64,000 nt of DNA from Saccharomycopsis crataegensis. Its lineage: Eukaryota; Ascomycota; Saccharomycetes; Ascoideales; Saccharomycopsidaceae. The stretch is taken from NCBI RefSeq assembly GCF_037102585.1, contig NW_027043830.1, positions 1-64,000 of the forward strand, given 5' to 3'. Below are positions 20,923-29,682 of this stretch, piece by piece. The notes below the pieces were generated by a model. That model saw nothing but the letters and a program-made list of their open reading frames with translations, was not told where the DNA came from and searched no databases. The position numbers were made by a program, and so were the translations under genes. Position 1 is the stretch's first letter, and the number at the start of each line of letters is the position of its first letter.

Positions 20923-23900
20923 TCAGCTCCCAGTAGTAATGATATAAATCAAGTTGTTAATTGATGTGTTCCAATCAATTTGGTTATGATATCTTAGGCG
21001 TGAGAGTTTGCGTTGATAGCATAGATAGCGGTCGATCTTTTTGATTGTTGATTCTGAATGATTGGGAGCGATTAAGTTATTCCATGCTAATGGAATTGGG
21101 ATTTTCAATCTTGACCATAACTCGGTTGATAATGGGCATTGAATTAGGAAATGGGTCATTTTGATCTTGACTTGGAGTTCTGGTGATTCATGTTGTTGGT
21201 CTTGAGAGACGGTTTCGAGCCCGCAATAGTGACATTTTCTATGTTGGTAAAAAAATTGTTCAGCACCTAAGTGGAATATGTGTATGTTTTCAAAGTAACC
21301 AGGGCTATTATGTTGGTATTTGTGGAGTCTCTTCCAGAAAGAGTTTTGTTTCGTTTGGGTGACTTCTTGGATATTGGTTAAAGTGGTGGATAATTTATGT
21401 TTATCAATTCTGGCTCTTTTTTTCTTGCTTCCCTGTTTGTGTTCAAACTCCATGACCAGTTTTGGGATCTCCATTTGATAGATAGTTGGTATACCGTCTT
21501 GAATGGACTTGGCAAGGTCTGAGTGTTTGATATTCATTGGGTTCAATGTTTGTTGTTGAGATATTGGTTTGGACAATAATTTATACCAAGCCACAAAAGC
21601 ACATTTTTCCGCTGTGGTGAACATTGGAAGATTTATAACCTGGTTGAGTATGGACCTGCTGTCTCTCTTATTCTTGATATTGATCTGGTCACCTAATATT
21701 AACCGCCACCAGTATTGGGTTTTTATATATCCTTGTATCGACTGCTCTTCCTCGGATAGATTTTGTTTGATGATCATGTTTATTGCTAGTTGGAGTTTGA
21801 ATCGGAGTAACTGGCAATATGGGTTTAAAGATTTGAGAAAGAGTTGTTGAAAGATTTTTGCCTTGCGGTAGTTCAATTGGCTTTTGATATCCACCATGCC
21901 ATATCCTCCTTTCAATGGGCTTGTTTTTAAAGTGTCCATGGAGATTTTCAGTTTTTTGTTCACCTGGTTTTTGATGGATTGTTCTAGCAAATCTATTTGG
22001 TCTGGAAGCATAGGTGCATGAATCTCGTGGTAATATAGCTTAGACAAGATATATGTGTTATATCCGACTATTTGACTTGATATTGGTAGTGAACTCATGT
22101 TGGTCATGTAATATTTGGTGCTGATGTCTTTTTGGAGAGTATTAGGCCAGGTTTGACACGAGTTCCCAATTTTAACGCCTAGATATTGGATTTCATAATT
22201 ATTGTCAGCAATATCTATTTGGAAGTCGGACTGGAATGGTATTTGATCGCATGGAACAATTAATCTGGATTTGCTTTTGTTTAATTTAGAACCACTGACT
22301 TGTTCGAACGCCTGAATTATCTTCATAGTGTTTTTGAAGTCATTATGATCTCTCAAGAATAAGGTAACATCATCTGCATAGGCAAGGTATTTGACTCTGG
22401 GGATGATGTTTGGTTGGATCTTATGGTTGTAACTGAATCCTTTATTTAATCTTTGGATGGCTCTTAGAAAAGGTTCAAGGGCTAACGCGAAAATTGTTGG
22501 TGAAAGTGGGTTGCCCTGAAGGGTTCCGTTTCTTAATGGGAAAGAAGGGCCTGTAATGTTATTTAGGCAAATGGTTCCGAGGGCTTTGGTAAGGATAGCG
22601 TGAATAGTTTCCGTCATTTTTCCAAAATTGAGTTTTCGAAGTAATATTTTAAGGTATAGATGGGAAATCTGGTCAAAAGCCTTTTCAAAGTCAGCAAGCA
22701 TGATTCGGTGGTTAGTAGAATGATTGACATGTGGCTTGTCTTGTGGGGATATTAAACTGGAAAGCAAGTCACCGAAAATTGTTATATTAGAGAAGGAGGA
22801 TCTTTCAGGTATGAAACCAACTTGATTTGGGCCGATAATTTTTTGCAAGAACGGGAGCAAACGGGCGTTGATGATGCTGGAAAAGAGTTTCAAATTTGTG
22901 TTGATTAATGCTATGGGCCTGTAATTCTCCACTTTTTGAACATCTTTGTTTGGTTTTGGTATGAGAGTGAATTTTATGGTTCGATAGTTGAATGGAATTT
23001 CCCCTGAAGAAAGAATTTGGTTAAATTCTTTTAGAAGTATGTGTTTTATCTGAGGAAAGAGAGACTTATAAACGCCGTATGGTATACCATCTACCCCGGG
23101 GGCGGATTGAGTATTGGATTCAGTAACGGCATATTCCAATTCTGTCATGGTGATTGGTTTGTTCAAGTTGTTGGATTCAGTGTTGGTTAGTGGTAACTGA
23201 TCTCCCAAGGAGGCGTTGATGAACCTTTCTATATTTTCCGAGCTCTTTGAACCACGAGATCCATCGTAGAGTTTTTGATAGTAATTGGTTACTTCTAGAA
23301 GCATGTCTTGCTGTGATGTCAATAAAGCGCCATCTGAAGCTTTGAGGGCTTTGATTGGGCGCGGTCTGGAGTGTTGGTGGAACCTAGTTCTTATGTGGTC
23401 ATAATAATTTGGTTCATCAGTATTTTCTGTTATTTTCTTGTGTACCATCGTCAAAAAATTCAGCTTCAAGCGAATCTCGGAAATGAGGTCTGAAGTAGAG
23501 TTCACAGTGGGTGGAAACTTGATCTTCAGAAGCCATTGAATAATATGATTTTTAATGATATTATGTTGGGGGATGTAAGTCATTGCATGAGGTTGAGTGT
23601 TGATTTCAAGAATAATAGAATCGTGAGTTGAAGAAGACTTTAGATAGTTTTGTTGGGACATTTGAATATGAAATCTGTTTTTGTCGGAGATCATGGACTG
23701 ACTGATATAAAAACGATCTATTCTGCGACTACTTTCTTTCGTGGTGGATTGGTTAGTCCAATTCTTTTTAATCTGGTGCAATTTTGAATGTTCATAGATA
23801 TCTGCTAGCTTGAAAGTTTTGATTAGCTTTTTAAGCGACTCGGACGATCTTTGTTCGCGAGAACGGAAGTTAGCAGAGTCTCTTGAATTGACAAAATTAT

Positions 23901-24393
23901 TAAAGTCACCTCCGAGAATAATGTTGATGGTCTTATTGTTGCTTCTCGCTCTGAGAGTGGTAAGCTGGGTTTGGAGGGTGATGGAGAGTTGATTTTGAAG
24001 GAGGATTTGTTTTTGGTAATCAGCAGATGGGTTGTAGATATTGATTAGCCAAAGCCAGTTATTGGCATCTTGTTCAATAATGGCATCTGTGATATAAACC
24101 TGGAGCTGGCTCAGTACTGCAATTGTTAGCAATGAATGATCAACGACCTTTATGTGGTCCTCAATTATAATAGCTGTGCGGGATGATGGAGTATTTTTAT
24201 AAATTTTTTTGTTTTGGTGTTGGAAGAGGAAGTCCTCGCCAAGATTAAGTTCTTGAAACATTGAAATGTTATACTGGTTTGATAGATAGAGAATTTTGGT
24301 GTCATCCAATCTCAATCTTTGGATGTTTTGACTAATGATCGATAGTTTACTCATTTTGTGTATGAGAGGCGTTTTTTGTGACATTTGAGCCAT
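20923..24393 (-). CDS. LINE L2 ORF2: endonuclease-reverse transcriptase
   Basis: 1156 residues, uninterrupted. Order: an AP-like endonuclease (IISQNIQRLRL, FQELNLGED, GGDFNN, RRIDRFYIS, STHDSII), a linker, reverse transcriptase (APGVDGIPYG, YRPIALINTNLKLF, LADFEKAFD, LQGNPLSPTIFAL, YLAYADDVTLFL) and a C-terminal zinc-finger-like CHYC...HFLIQC. YADD is the usual LINE catalytic motif. The protein nicks DNA at the target and primes cDNA synthesis there. Its start overlaps the end of ORF1 by 47 bp in another frame, so translation presumably reinitiates or bypasses. All key motifs are present, so this copy could be active. Confidence 0.93.
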   Translation of the reverse strand: MAQMSQKTPLIHKMSKLSIISQNIQRLRLDDTKILYLSNQYNISMFQELNLGEDFLFQHQNKKIYKNTPSSRTAIIIEDHIKVVDHSLLTIAVLSQLQVYITDAIIEQDANNWLWLINIYNPSADYQKQILLQNQLSITLQTQLTTLRARSNNKTINIILGGDFNNFVNSRDSANFRSREQRSSESLKKLIKTFKLADIYEHSKLHQIKKNWTNQSTTKESSRRIDRFYISQSMISDKNRFHIQMSQQNYLKSSSTHDSIILEINTQPHAMTYIPQHNIIKNHIIQWLLKIKFPPTVNSTSDLISEIRLKLNFLTMVHKKITENTDEPNYYDHIRTRFHQHSRPRPIKALKASDGALLTSQQDMLLEVTNYYQKLYDGSRGSKSSENIERFINASLGDQLPLTNTESNNLNKPITMTELEYAVTESNTQSAPGVDGIPYGVYKSLFPQIKHILLKEFNQILSSGEIPFNYRTIKFTLIPKPNKDVQKVENYRPIALINTNLKLFSSIINARLLPFLQKIIGPNQVGFIPERSSFSNITIFGDLLSSLISPQDKPHVNHSTNHRIMLADFEKAFDQISHLYLKILLRKLNFGKMTETIHAILTKALGTICLNNITGPSFPLRNGTLQGNPLSPTIFALALEPFLRAIQRLNKGFSYNHKIQPNIIPRVKYLAYADDVTLFLRDHNDFKNTMKIIQAFEQVSGSKLNKSKSRLIVPCDQIPFQSDFQIDIADNNYEIQYLGVKIGNSCQTWPNTLQKDISTKYYMTNMSSLPISSQIVGYNTYILSKLYYHEIHAPMLPDQIDLLEQSIKNQVNKKLKISMDTLKTSPLKGGYGMVDIKSQLNYRKAKIFQQLFLKSLNPYCQLLRFKLQLAINMIIKQNLSEEEQSIQGYIKTQYWWRLILGDQINIKNKRDSRSILNQVINLPMFTTAEKCAFVAWYKLLSKPISQQQTLNPMNIKHSDLAKSIQDGIPTIYQMEIPKLVMEFEHKQGSKKKRARIDKHKLSTTLTNIQEVTQTKQNSFWKRLHKYQHNSPGYFENIHIFHLGAEQFFYQHRKCHYCGLETVSQDQQHESPELQVKIKMTHFLIQCPLSTELWSRLKIPIPLAWNNLIAPNHSESTIKKIDRYLCYQRKLSRLRYHNQIDWNTSINNLIYIITTGS

Positions 24394-27055
24394 CTGATTG
24401 AGGTGAATTTATTTCGTTGTTGTTATCCTCCAGGGGGGAAGATTGTTCTTTTGACAGAAGCTTCATTGGCCGGGGAGTAAATGATTCCAGTGGCGTGGGC
24501 ATTTTGTCTAAGTTTTCCAGGATAGTTGGATGTTTTGAGAAGGGGGAAGCTGAATGAGGTGAGGTAGAATGAGGTGAGGTAGTAATAGGGGTAGGAACAG
24601 AGGTAGGGACAGAATCAGGGACAGAAGCAGGGACAGAAGCAGGGGCAGAAGCAGGGGCAGAAGCAGGGGCAGAAGCAGGGATAGAAGAAGTGGCCAGAGC
24701 CGAGGAAGTGACAGTATCACGGGCAGGGGTAGGTGAAGGAGGAATGTTGGCAGCAGAAGAAGTAGTATGATGTTGTGAGTTTACTTCTTGATGTCTGCGA
24801 GAAACACGGACCTGAGGGTGGGATGAAGGTGAGGCGAGGATCTTTTTGGAGACCTTGCTAATATGGGCCAGCTTGATGGCGCTAATGGCCGCGAACTTGG
24901 CGTGCTTCTTAGATTTACCTTTCTTGGACAATAATTCTATTGGTTTGGTTTGATGTCTGAGAGTAGCAGTGTGTTGGGTTGTAGAGGTTTCGAGTTCATC
25001 CATGGATTGGTCAGCATCAGTAGAGAGGCCTTCCTCTAAAGCATCTTCCTCATTGGATGGGTAGTTCTTTTCCAAAGTATCGTCCTCATCAATAATTGAA
25101 TCATCAACATTTTCTTCTTCATTTGCCAATAAGTCAAAAGGGTTTGAATGTGGTTTAGAATATTCTGGAGTAGCCGGTTTATTCAGTTTTATTTTTCTTT
25201 TTTCGACAGTCTGAAAACCATAGTTTAAATTGTGGTTTGGTTTGACTGCTTTTCCAGAATTTTGTTTCGGAGAGTGTTTTTCTGGATCTTCCGGATTCAC
25301 AATTGGTGCTCTTTGTTGCTTTTTGAAATAACAATCTTTTGCCCTATGGGATAATTTCTTGCAAATGGCACAAGATGAAGTCTTGCAGTCAAAACGAGTG
25401 TGTTCACGGGAACCACATGCAGTGCAGTGGACGCATTTCGTGATGACTCTGGAGCGGAAATTTTTGTCATTGAAGAGTGGAAGGGATTTTCCTGAGTCAA
25501 TTTCAATATAACCATAAGTGACAATACTGGCAGCTTTGCTAGCTTCTTCCGTAAAGTGAACGGTGTTGATTGGAAAGAAGGATGATGGATCAATTCCGGA
25601 TTCATTGAAGACATGGTCAAGAAGTTTTTCCCGATTAAATTCAGTAAACTCGGAATTCATTTCAATCTCAATTAAATGGGATTCCTTATTCATTGTGTTT
25701 AACAAAGACCCTGGCGTGTAGGTATAATTTCCAACTGTAACTTTAAGGTGGATGTTAAGATATTCAATTAAAAGATTTCTGTCCTTCTTGAAGATATCAG
25801 AGCCTGTATCCTGAGGGTTTGGGATGAAGTTTGAGTTAAGGCAGATCTTCTTATTAAAAATAACCAAGTGGTTGAGGGCCCCTTTTAAGTTTTCCCTGAT
25901 TATGATCAAATCCTTATCTGGTTCGTTGGATGACTGTGTAATAGTATCAAGTTCTTTGGATAACTTAGTGAGTCCGTTTTTGATGGATTCCAAGTGTTTT
26001 TCAAGAGGAAACTCTGTAAAGATATCTTTTGGGATCTTAAAGTAGATTAAGATATCCTTAAGATGCTGTTGGCTCATGATAAATTCCAAGTAGTTCTCCA
26101 AGCTGATTCTAGAGTTTCTCAATCTGTTGAATTCGTTTGTCATATTAAAACTGGTGTAGTTTTGGAAGAAATCTTCAATTTCCATGATCTTGACGAGTTC
26201 CTCGCGTTTTTCTTTGGATTTAATAATAGCAGGATTGGAGGTGGAGAACAATTTTCCTAATTTGCGTTTCTCGCTTATGGCATATTCCAATACGTCACGG
26301 TGCTTAAAGTCAAGGATTTTGATGTGACTTGCCCATTTGAAAGTTCTTTCAAATTTCATCAACACGTTTTGGAAGGATGGATCATTGGTGTTTGTAGTGG
26401 CTCGAGGTGTGCGCTTGTCTCCAGCGGTGGCTTGAGCATAGGTTTGGATTGGTCTTGTCACATTGACAGCTGGAGCCACCGGATTGGAGGCCGTAGTTGG
26501 AGAGGCGACAGTAGAAGATGAGACAGTAGAAGATGAGACAGAGGGAACAGGAACAGAAGGAACAGAAACAGAATTTTTTTTTGGGTTTTGAGAATTTTCG
26601 ATTTTTTTTTGGTTTTCGGAGTTTTCATTAATAAAATCAGTAGAAATAACGGCTTGGGTTGGAATAACAGGATTATGCATGTCAATGTCAGTGTCACATG
26701 CTGCATGAGAATTGCGATCGCAATCAACTGAAGAAACATTAATTGCTGGAGAGGTAGTTGGGGTAGAAATGGCGTTGGAATCCATGTTTTGGTCCGCTTC
26801 AGGATCTTCTGAAGCAGTTAAAAAGGTTTCAACAGTACTATTAATGGTATTGTCGGGTGCATCAGTAATTTCTTCATCGGAATCTTGATCTTTAGCTTGT
26901 TTGTTTATGTTTGCTATCGGGATCGGGGTTTCAGATGTTGCGCCAACATCCAATGAAGAGCCCAAAGAAACCGGGGTTTCAATGATTGGGGGATCATTAG
27001 TAGGGTCGGTGGAGTAGTTTGGAGTAGCTTTATTACTATTTCTAGTGGTTCTCAT
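24347..27055 (-). CDS. LINE L2 ORF1: zinc-knuckle RNA-binding protein
   Basis: 902 residues. A Ser/Thr-rich acidic N-terminal region is followed by a folded middle part and two CX2CX4HX4C knuckles (CTACGSREHTRFDC and CAICKKLSHRAKDC), then an acidic stretch and a Ser/Pro/Ala-rich tail with short repeats of SAPA type (DNA 24600-24680). Two knuckles are typical of L1-group ORF1 proteins that coat LINE RNA. The knuckle region recurs as an isolated fragment at 56552-56792. Confidence 0.9.
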   Translation of the reverse strand: MRTTRNSNKATPNYSTDPTNDPPIIETPVSLGSSLDVGATSETPIPIANINKQAKDQDSDEEITDAPDNTINSTVETFLTASEDPEADQNMDSNAISTPTTSPAINVSSVDCDRNSHAACDTDIDMHNPVIPTQAVISTDFINENSENQKKIENSQNPKKNSVSVPSVPVPSVSSSTVSSSTVASPTTASNPVAPAVNVTRPIQTYAQATAGDKRTPRATTNTNDPSFQNVLMKFERTFKWASHIKILDFKHRDVLEYAISEKRKLGKLFSTSNPAIIKSKEKREELVKIMEIEDFFQNYTSFNMTNEFNRLRNSRISLENYLEFIMSQQHLKDILIYFKIPKDIFTEFPLEKHLESIKNGLTKLSKELDTITQSSNEPDKDLIIIRENLKGALNHLVIFNKKICLNSNFIPNPQDTGSDIFKKDRNLLIEYLNIHLKVTVGNYTYTPGSLLNTMNKESHLIEIEMNSEFTEFNREKLLDHVFNESGIDPSSFFPINTVHFTEEASKAASIVTYGYIEIDSGKSLPLFNDKNFRSRVITKCVHCTACGSREHTRFDCKTSSCAICKKLSHRAKDCYFKKQQRAPIVNPEDPEKHSPKQNSGKAVKPNHNLNYGFQTVEKRKIKLNKPATPEYSKPHSNPFDLLANEEENVDDSIIDEDDTLEKNYPSNEEDALEEGLSTDADQSMDELETSTTQHTATLRHQTKPIELLSKKGKSKKHAKFAAISAIKLAHISKVSKKILASPSSHPQVRVSRRHQEVNSQHHTTSSAANIPPSPTPARDTVTSSALATSSIPASAPASAPASAPASVPASVPDSVPTSVPTPITTSPHSTSPHSASPFSKHPTILENLDKMPTPLESFTPRPMKLLSKEQSSPLEDNNNEINSPQSDGSNVTKNASHTQNE

Positions 27056-27072
27056 GATAATATTTTATTTCC

Positions 27073-27074
<2 letters not shown>

Positions 27075-27121
<47 letters not shown>
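27075..27121 (-). repeat. 47-nt poly(A) at the 5' end of LINE L2
   Basis: An uninterrupted T-run on the plus strand, hence A47 at the LINE's 5' boundary, directly against the G2 LTR sequence GTTGGTAACC. Confidence 0.95.
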
Positions 27122-27122
<1 letters not shown>

Positions 27123-27166
27123 TTGGTAACCAGGACTCAACCCAACCATGATCCAATAATATAACA
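27122..27166 (-). repeat. G2b LTR, right piece
   Basis: GTTGGTAACCAGG to AATATAACA, the start of a G2 LTR in reverse. Before the G1 insertion next to it, it would have lain 13 bp from tRNA-Tyr. Confidence 0.87.
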
Positions 27167-27173
27167 AATTAAC

Positions 27174-27351
27174 TGTTATATTACGATGCGACTAGACTAG
27201 ATGTAGTTAGTCACGGGTTAGGATTGATTTAGTAATTACTCTCTGAAGAACCAGAGATCATATATATTGAAAACTTTTCATAATCGACGACTATAATTAT
27301 ATACTAATGGTTATGAGCTTATGGTTATGAGCACGTGTATCGTTGCCTATA
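27174..27351 (-). repeat. 3' LTR of G1 copy 2, left piece
   Basis: TGTTATATTACG to TTGCCTATA. The LTR continues at 29643-29671 (TAACCAATAG ... CTACAACA) after the transposon; the TA is duplicated. Confidence 0.93.
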
Positions 27352-29642
27352 CAGTGTTTTCATTTTTTATTCGTACCAACCACCGGAAATGTTCATACCA
27401 GTGGCAAAAAATAATTCATACCGACCCCCGGTATTTTTCGTACCACCGCAGCGGGATTTATTCAAACCATCTAAGAAAAATAGTTCATACTATTGCACTT
27501 CAATTATTCATACCAACAGTATATAAAATTCATATTAATTCCTTTCTTTTTTTTATGTGACTGGCTCTATAAGCCTCTAAGCTACTCAGTTTAAACAAAT
27601 TATACTCATTTTTTCCATAATTCTGTGCTACTTTCTATAAAACCGGATATCTATAATAATATCAATAATATCACGTGATTACGGTTTTCAAGAAATGGGA
27701 ACGAATGTATGGTAGGAGCTGTTCTCCATTTAAGATGATGAATTCCCACTTTTGACATTCAATTCGGTCTTTATATGATCACCAGATTACTTACAAAAAA
27801 AAGCATAAGATTTTACCATCAAAACTAAGTATGGACTTGAAAGCCAAGCTACTAACTGATGGGTATGTTGATGGCCTAGGTAATAGATTCTATGCTGAAC
27901 CCAGTGAAATGACTTTAGAGTCTGAAATAGCACCAGTTGAAGCTTGCTTTAGTTACAGTGACTATAAGCATTTTGAAAAACCAGGTATCATGGATATCAT
28001 GGAAATTGATCCTATTTTCGAAGAAGAAGAAAATGCCGAGATGGAAATTGAAATGAAAGAACGAAGATATAGAGGTTCGTACCGGTATTATAATCAAGCT
28101 GTCAAACAAAGATTTTGGCACTTGGTCATGGAAGAAGGTGTATCAGCTTACAAGGCTGCAAAATTAGAAGATATACCTTTGCAAACTGCTTACACATGGA
28201 AAAGAAAGTGGAACAAAATACTTGTCAATGAATTAAATGGCATCTCGAAGCCAATAAAGAAAAGAGGTCGTAAACCCCTTCTCACTGATGAACATAAGGA
28301 ATTCCTTCAAAAATTGATAAAGGAAGATGCTACAATGACTCTCGATTTTATGTTGGAGAGACTCAAGAAAGCCTTCACAAATTTAAGAGCCAAGGCTACA
28401 ACAATCTATAACTTTGTAACCAAGGTCTGTAAGCTAAGTCTCAAACGTATTTCTAAATGGGCTTTGAGAAGAAGTCTGGAGGAATTGAAGAAACAGAGAC
28501 TCGAGTGGGCAGAGAAGTATAAAGACAAGCTCGACTTTAGTCAAAACTGTATTTTCATCGACGAAGCAGGTTTCAATATCAGTATGCGGCGTGAGTATGG
28601 ATGGTCTGCTGTGGGTGAAAAAGCAGTTCTTACTGTTCCCGTAACCAGAGGGCTTAATATTTCGTTCATTGGGGCAATTTCTGTCAAAGGTTGTATTGAA
28701 TTAAAGGTCAGAACTCCAATGGCTACATCCAATAAGAAGAGAAAACTTGATTCAGAAACGACCATTGACAAAGTGAGTAAAGGTACTACAGCTAATCACT
28801 TCTACAGTTTTGTAAAGTCAGTGATCCAGCAAATAGAAAATGACGAGGAGCTCAAAGGTATGAAATATTTGATCCTTGATAATGCTGCCATTCATAAACG
28901 ACGTGATCTTCAGTTACTAGTGGCACTGAGTGGCTTGGAACTTGTGTTTTTACCTCCTTATTCTCCAGGGTTGAATGCTATAGAAGAATTCTGGTCAGTG
29001 TGTAAGAGTAAAGTCAAAAGATCAAACTTGAGCAAGAAGGAGCAATTAACTCCAAGGGTGAAAGAAGCCACAGAAAATATTTCCCTTGATAGTTACAAGG
29101 GATTCTGCAGACATGCTTCTAGACATATTGATCTCTGTTTACAACAGCAGCTCTTTTGAAAACAAATACCAAAGATGAAGAAAAAAAATTAGAAAACAAA
29201 ATACAGAAAACAAACCAAAAAAAAAAAAGTAAAAACTATAAAAAAAATTACATAAAGACGCAACAAAGCTCCAAAACAAATTAATGAAAATTTAAAATTT
29301 TAAGGAAGGACGAAACCACTCCAAAATTTGGTTATGAGCCTTTGAAATGGTAAATGAGTATTGCAAAGGGGCTTTATTGGGTGTGCGGGTCCCCTATAAC
29401 ATGTTTAATAATATCAAAGATAAAATATTAATGAAAGCATAAGAATTTTATGCATTTAGTATGAATTTTGTATTCTGTTGGTATGAATAATTAAAGTGCA
29501 ATAGTATGAACTATTTTTCTTAGATGGTCTGAATAAATCCCGCTGCGGTGGTACGAAAAATACCGGGGGTCGGTATGAATTATTTTTTGCCACTGGTATG
29601 AACATTTCCGGTGGTTGGTACGAATAAAAAATGAAAACACTG
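27352..29642 (+). mobile_element. Tc1/mariner-type DNA transposon, copy 1
   Basis: 2291 bp with terminal inverted repeats of about 180 bp that start CAGTGTTTTC and end GAAAACACTG. It is flanked by TA on both sides (27350-27351 and 29643-29644); removing it with one TA restores a normal G1 LTR, direct proof of TA-targeted insertion. One transposase gene lies inside. A second copy is at 49016-51328 and a short derivative at 51366-51856. Confidence 0.95.
27831..29159 (+). CDS. Tc1/mariner (IS630)-type transposase, DD34E
   Basis: 442 residues, uninterrupted. The N-terminal part has helix-turn-helix-like segments (around 88-130) and a basic KKRGRKPLLT motif. The catalytic core has Asp 244 (FIDEAGFN), Asp 350 (LILDNAAIHKRR) and Glu 385 (PPYSPGLNAIEEFW), with 34 residues between the second Asp and the Glu. 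It would cut at the inverted repeats and insert at TA. The start ATG lies about 480 bp inside the left end. Nothing suggests inactivation, so the copy may be autonomous. Confidence 0.93.
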   Translation: MDLKAKLLTDGYVDGLGNRFYAEPSEMTLESEIAPVEACFSYSDYKHFEKPGIMDIMEIDPIFEEEENAEMEIEMKERRYRGSYRYYNQAVKQRFWHLVMEEGVSAYKAAKLEDIPLQTAYTWKRKWNKILVNELNGISKPIKKRGRKPLLTDEHKEFLQKLIKEDATMTLDFMLERLKKAFTNLRAKATTIYNFVTKVCKLSLKRISKWALRRSLEELKKQRLEWAEKYKDKLDFSQNCIFIDEAGFNISMRREYGWSAVGEKAVLTVPVTRGLNISFIGAISVKGCIELKVRTPMATSNKKRKLDSETTIDKVSKGTTANHFYSFVKSVIQQIENDEELKGMKYLILDNAAIHKRRDLQLLVALSGLELVFLPPYSPGLNAIEEFWSVCKSKVKRSNLSKKEQLTPRVKEATENISLDSYKGFCRHASRHIDLCLQQQLF

Positions 29643-29682
29643 TAACCAATAGCTCAAACCATACTACAACAATTCCCCCCCG

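Larger units (their letters stand above)
20620..27121 (-). mobile_element. Whole LINE family L2 (L1-type, two ORFs)
   Basis: A full-length-looking non-LTR element on the minus strand with ORF1 (24347-27055), overlapping ORF2 (20923-24393) and an A-tail. Oddly it starts with a run of 47 A (27075-27121 on the plus strand is T), so it is bounded by A-runs at both ends. The 3' tail carries a second, short copy of its last 60 bp after an ACGGT site (see 20620-20717). It sits inside a G2b LTR. It resembles the Zorro group of Candida LINEs in layout, an assignment from memory of the family. Confidence 0.9.

Noticed and set aside
24508-24720. Leu/Pro-rich frame overlapping LINE L2 ORF1
   Set aside because: It is a shifted reading of the short SAPA-type repeats in ORF1.
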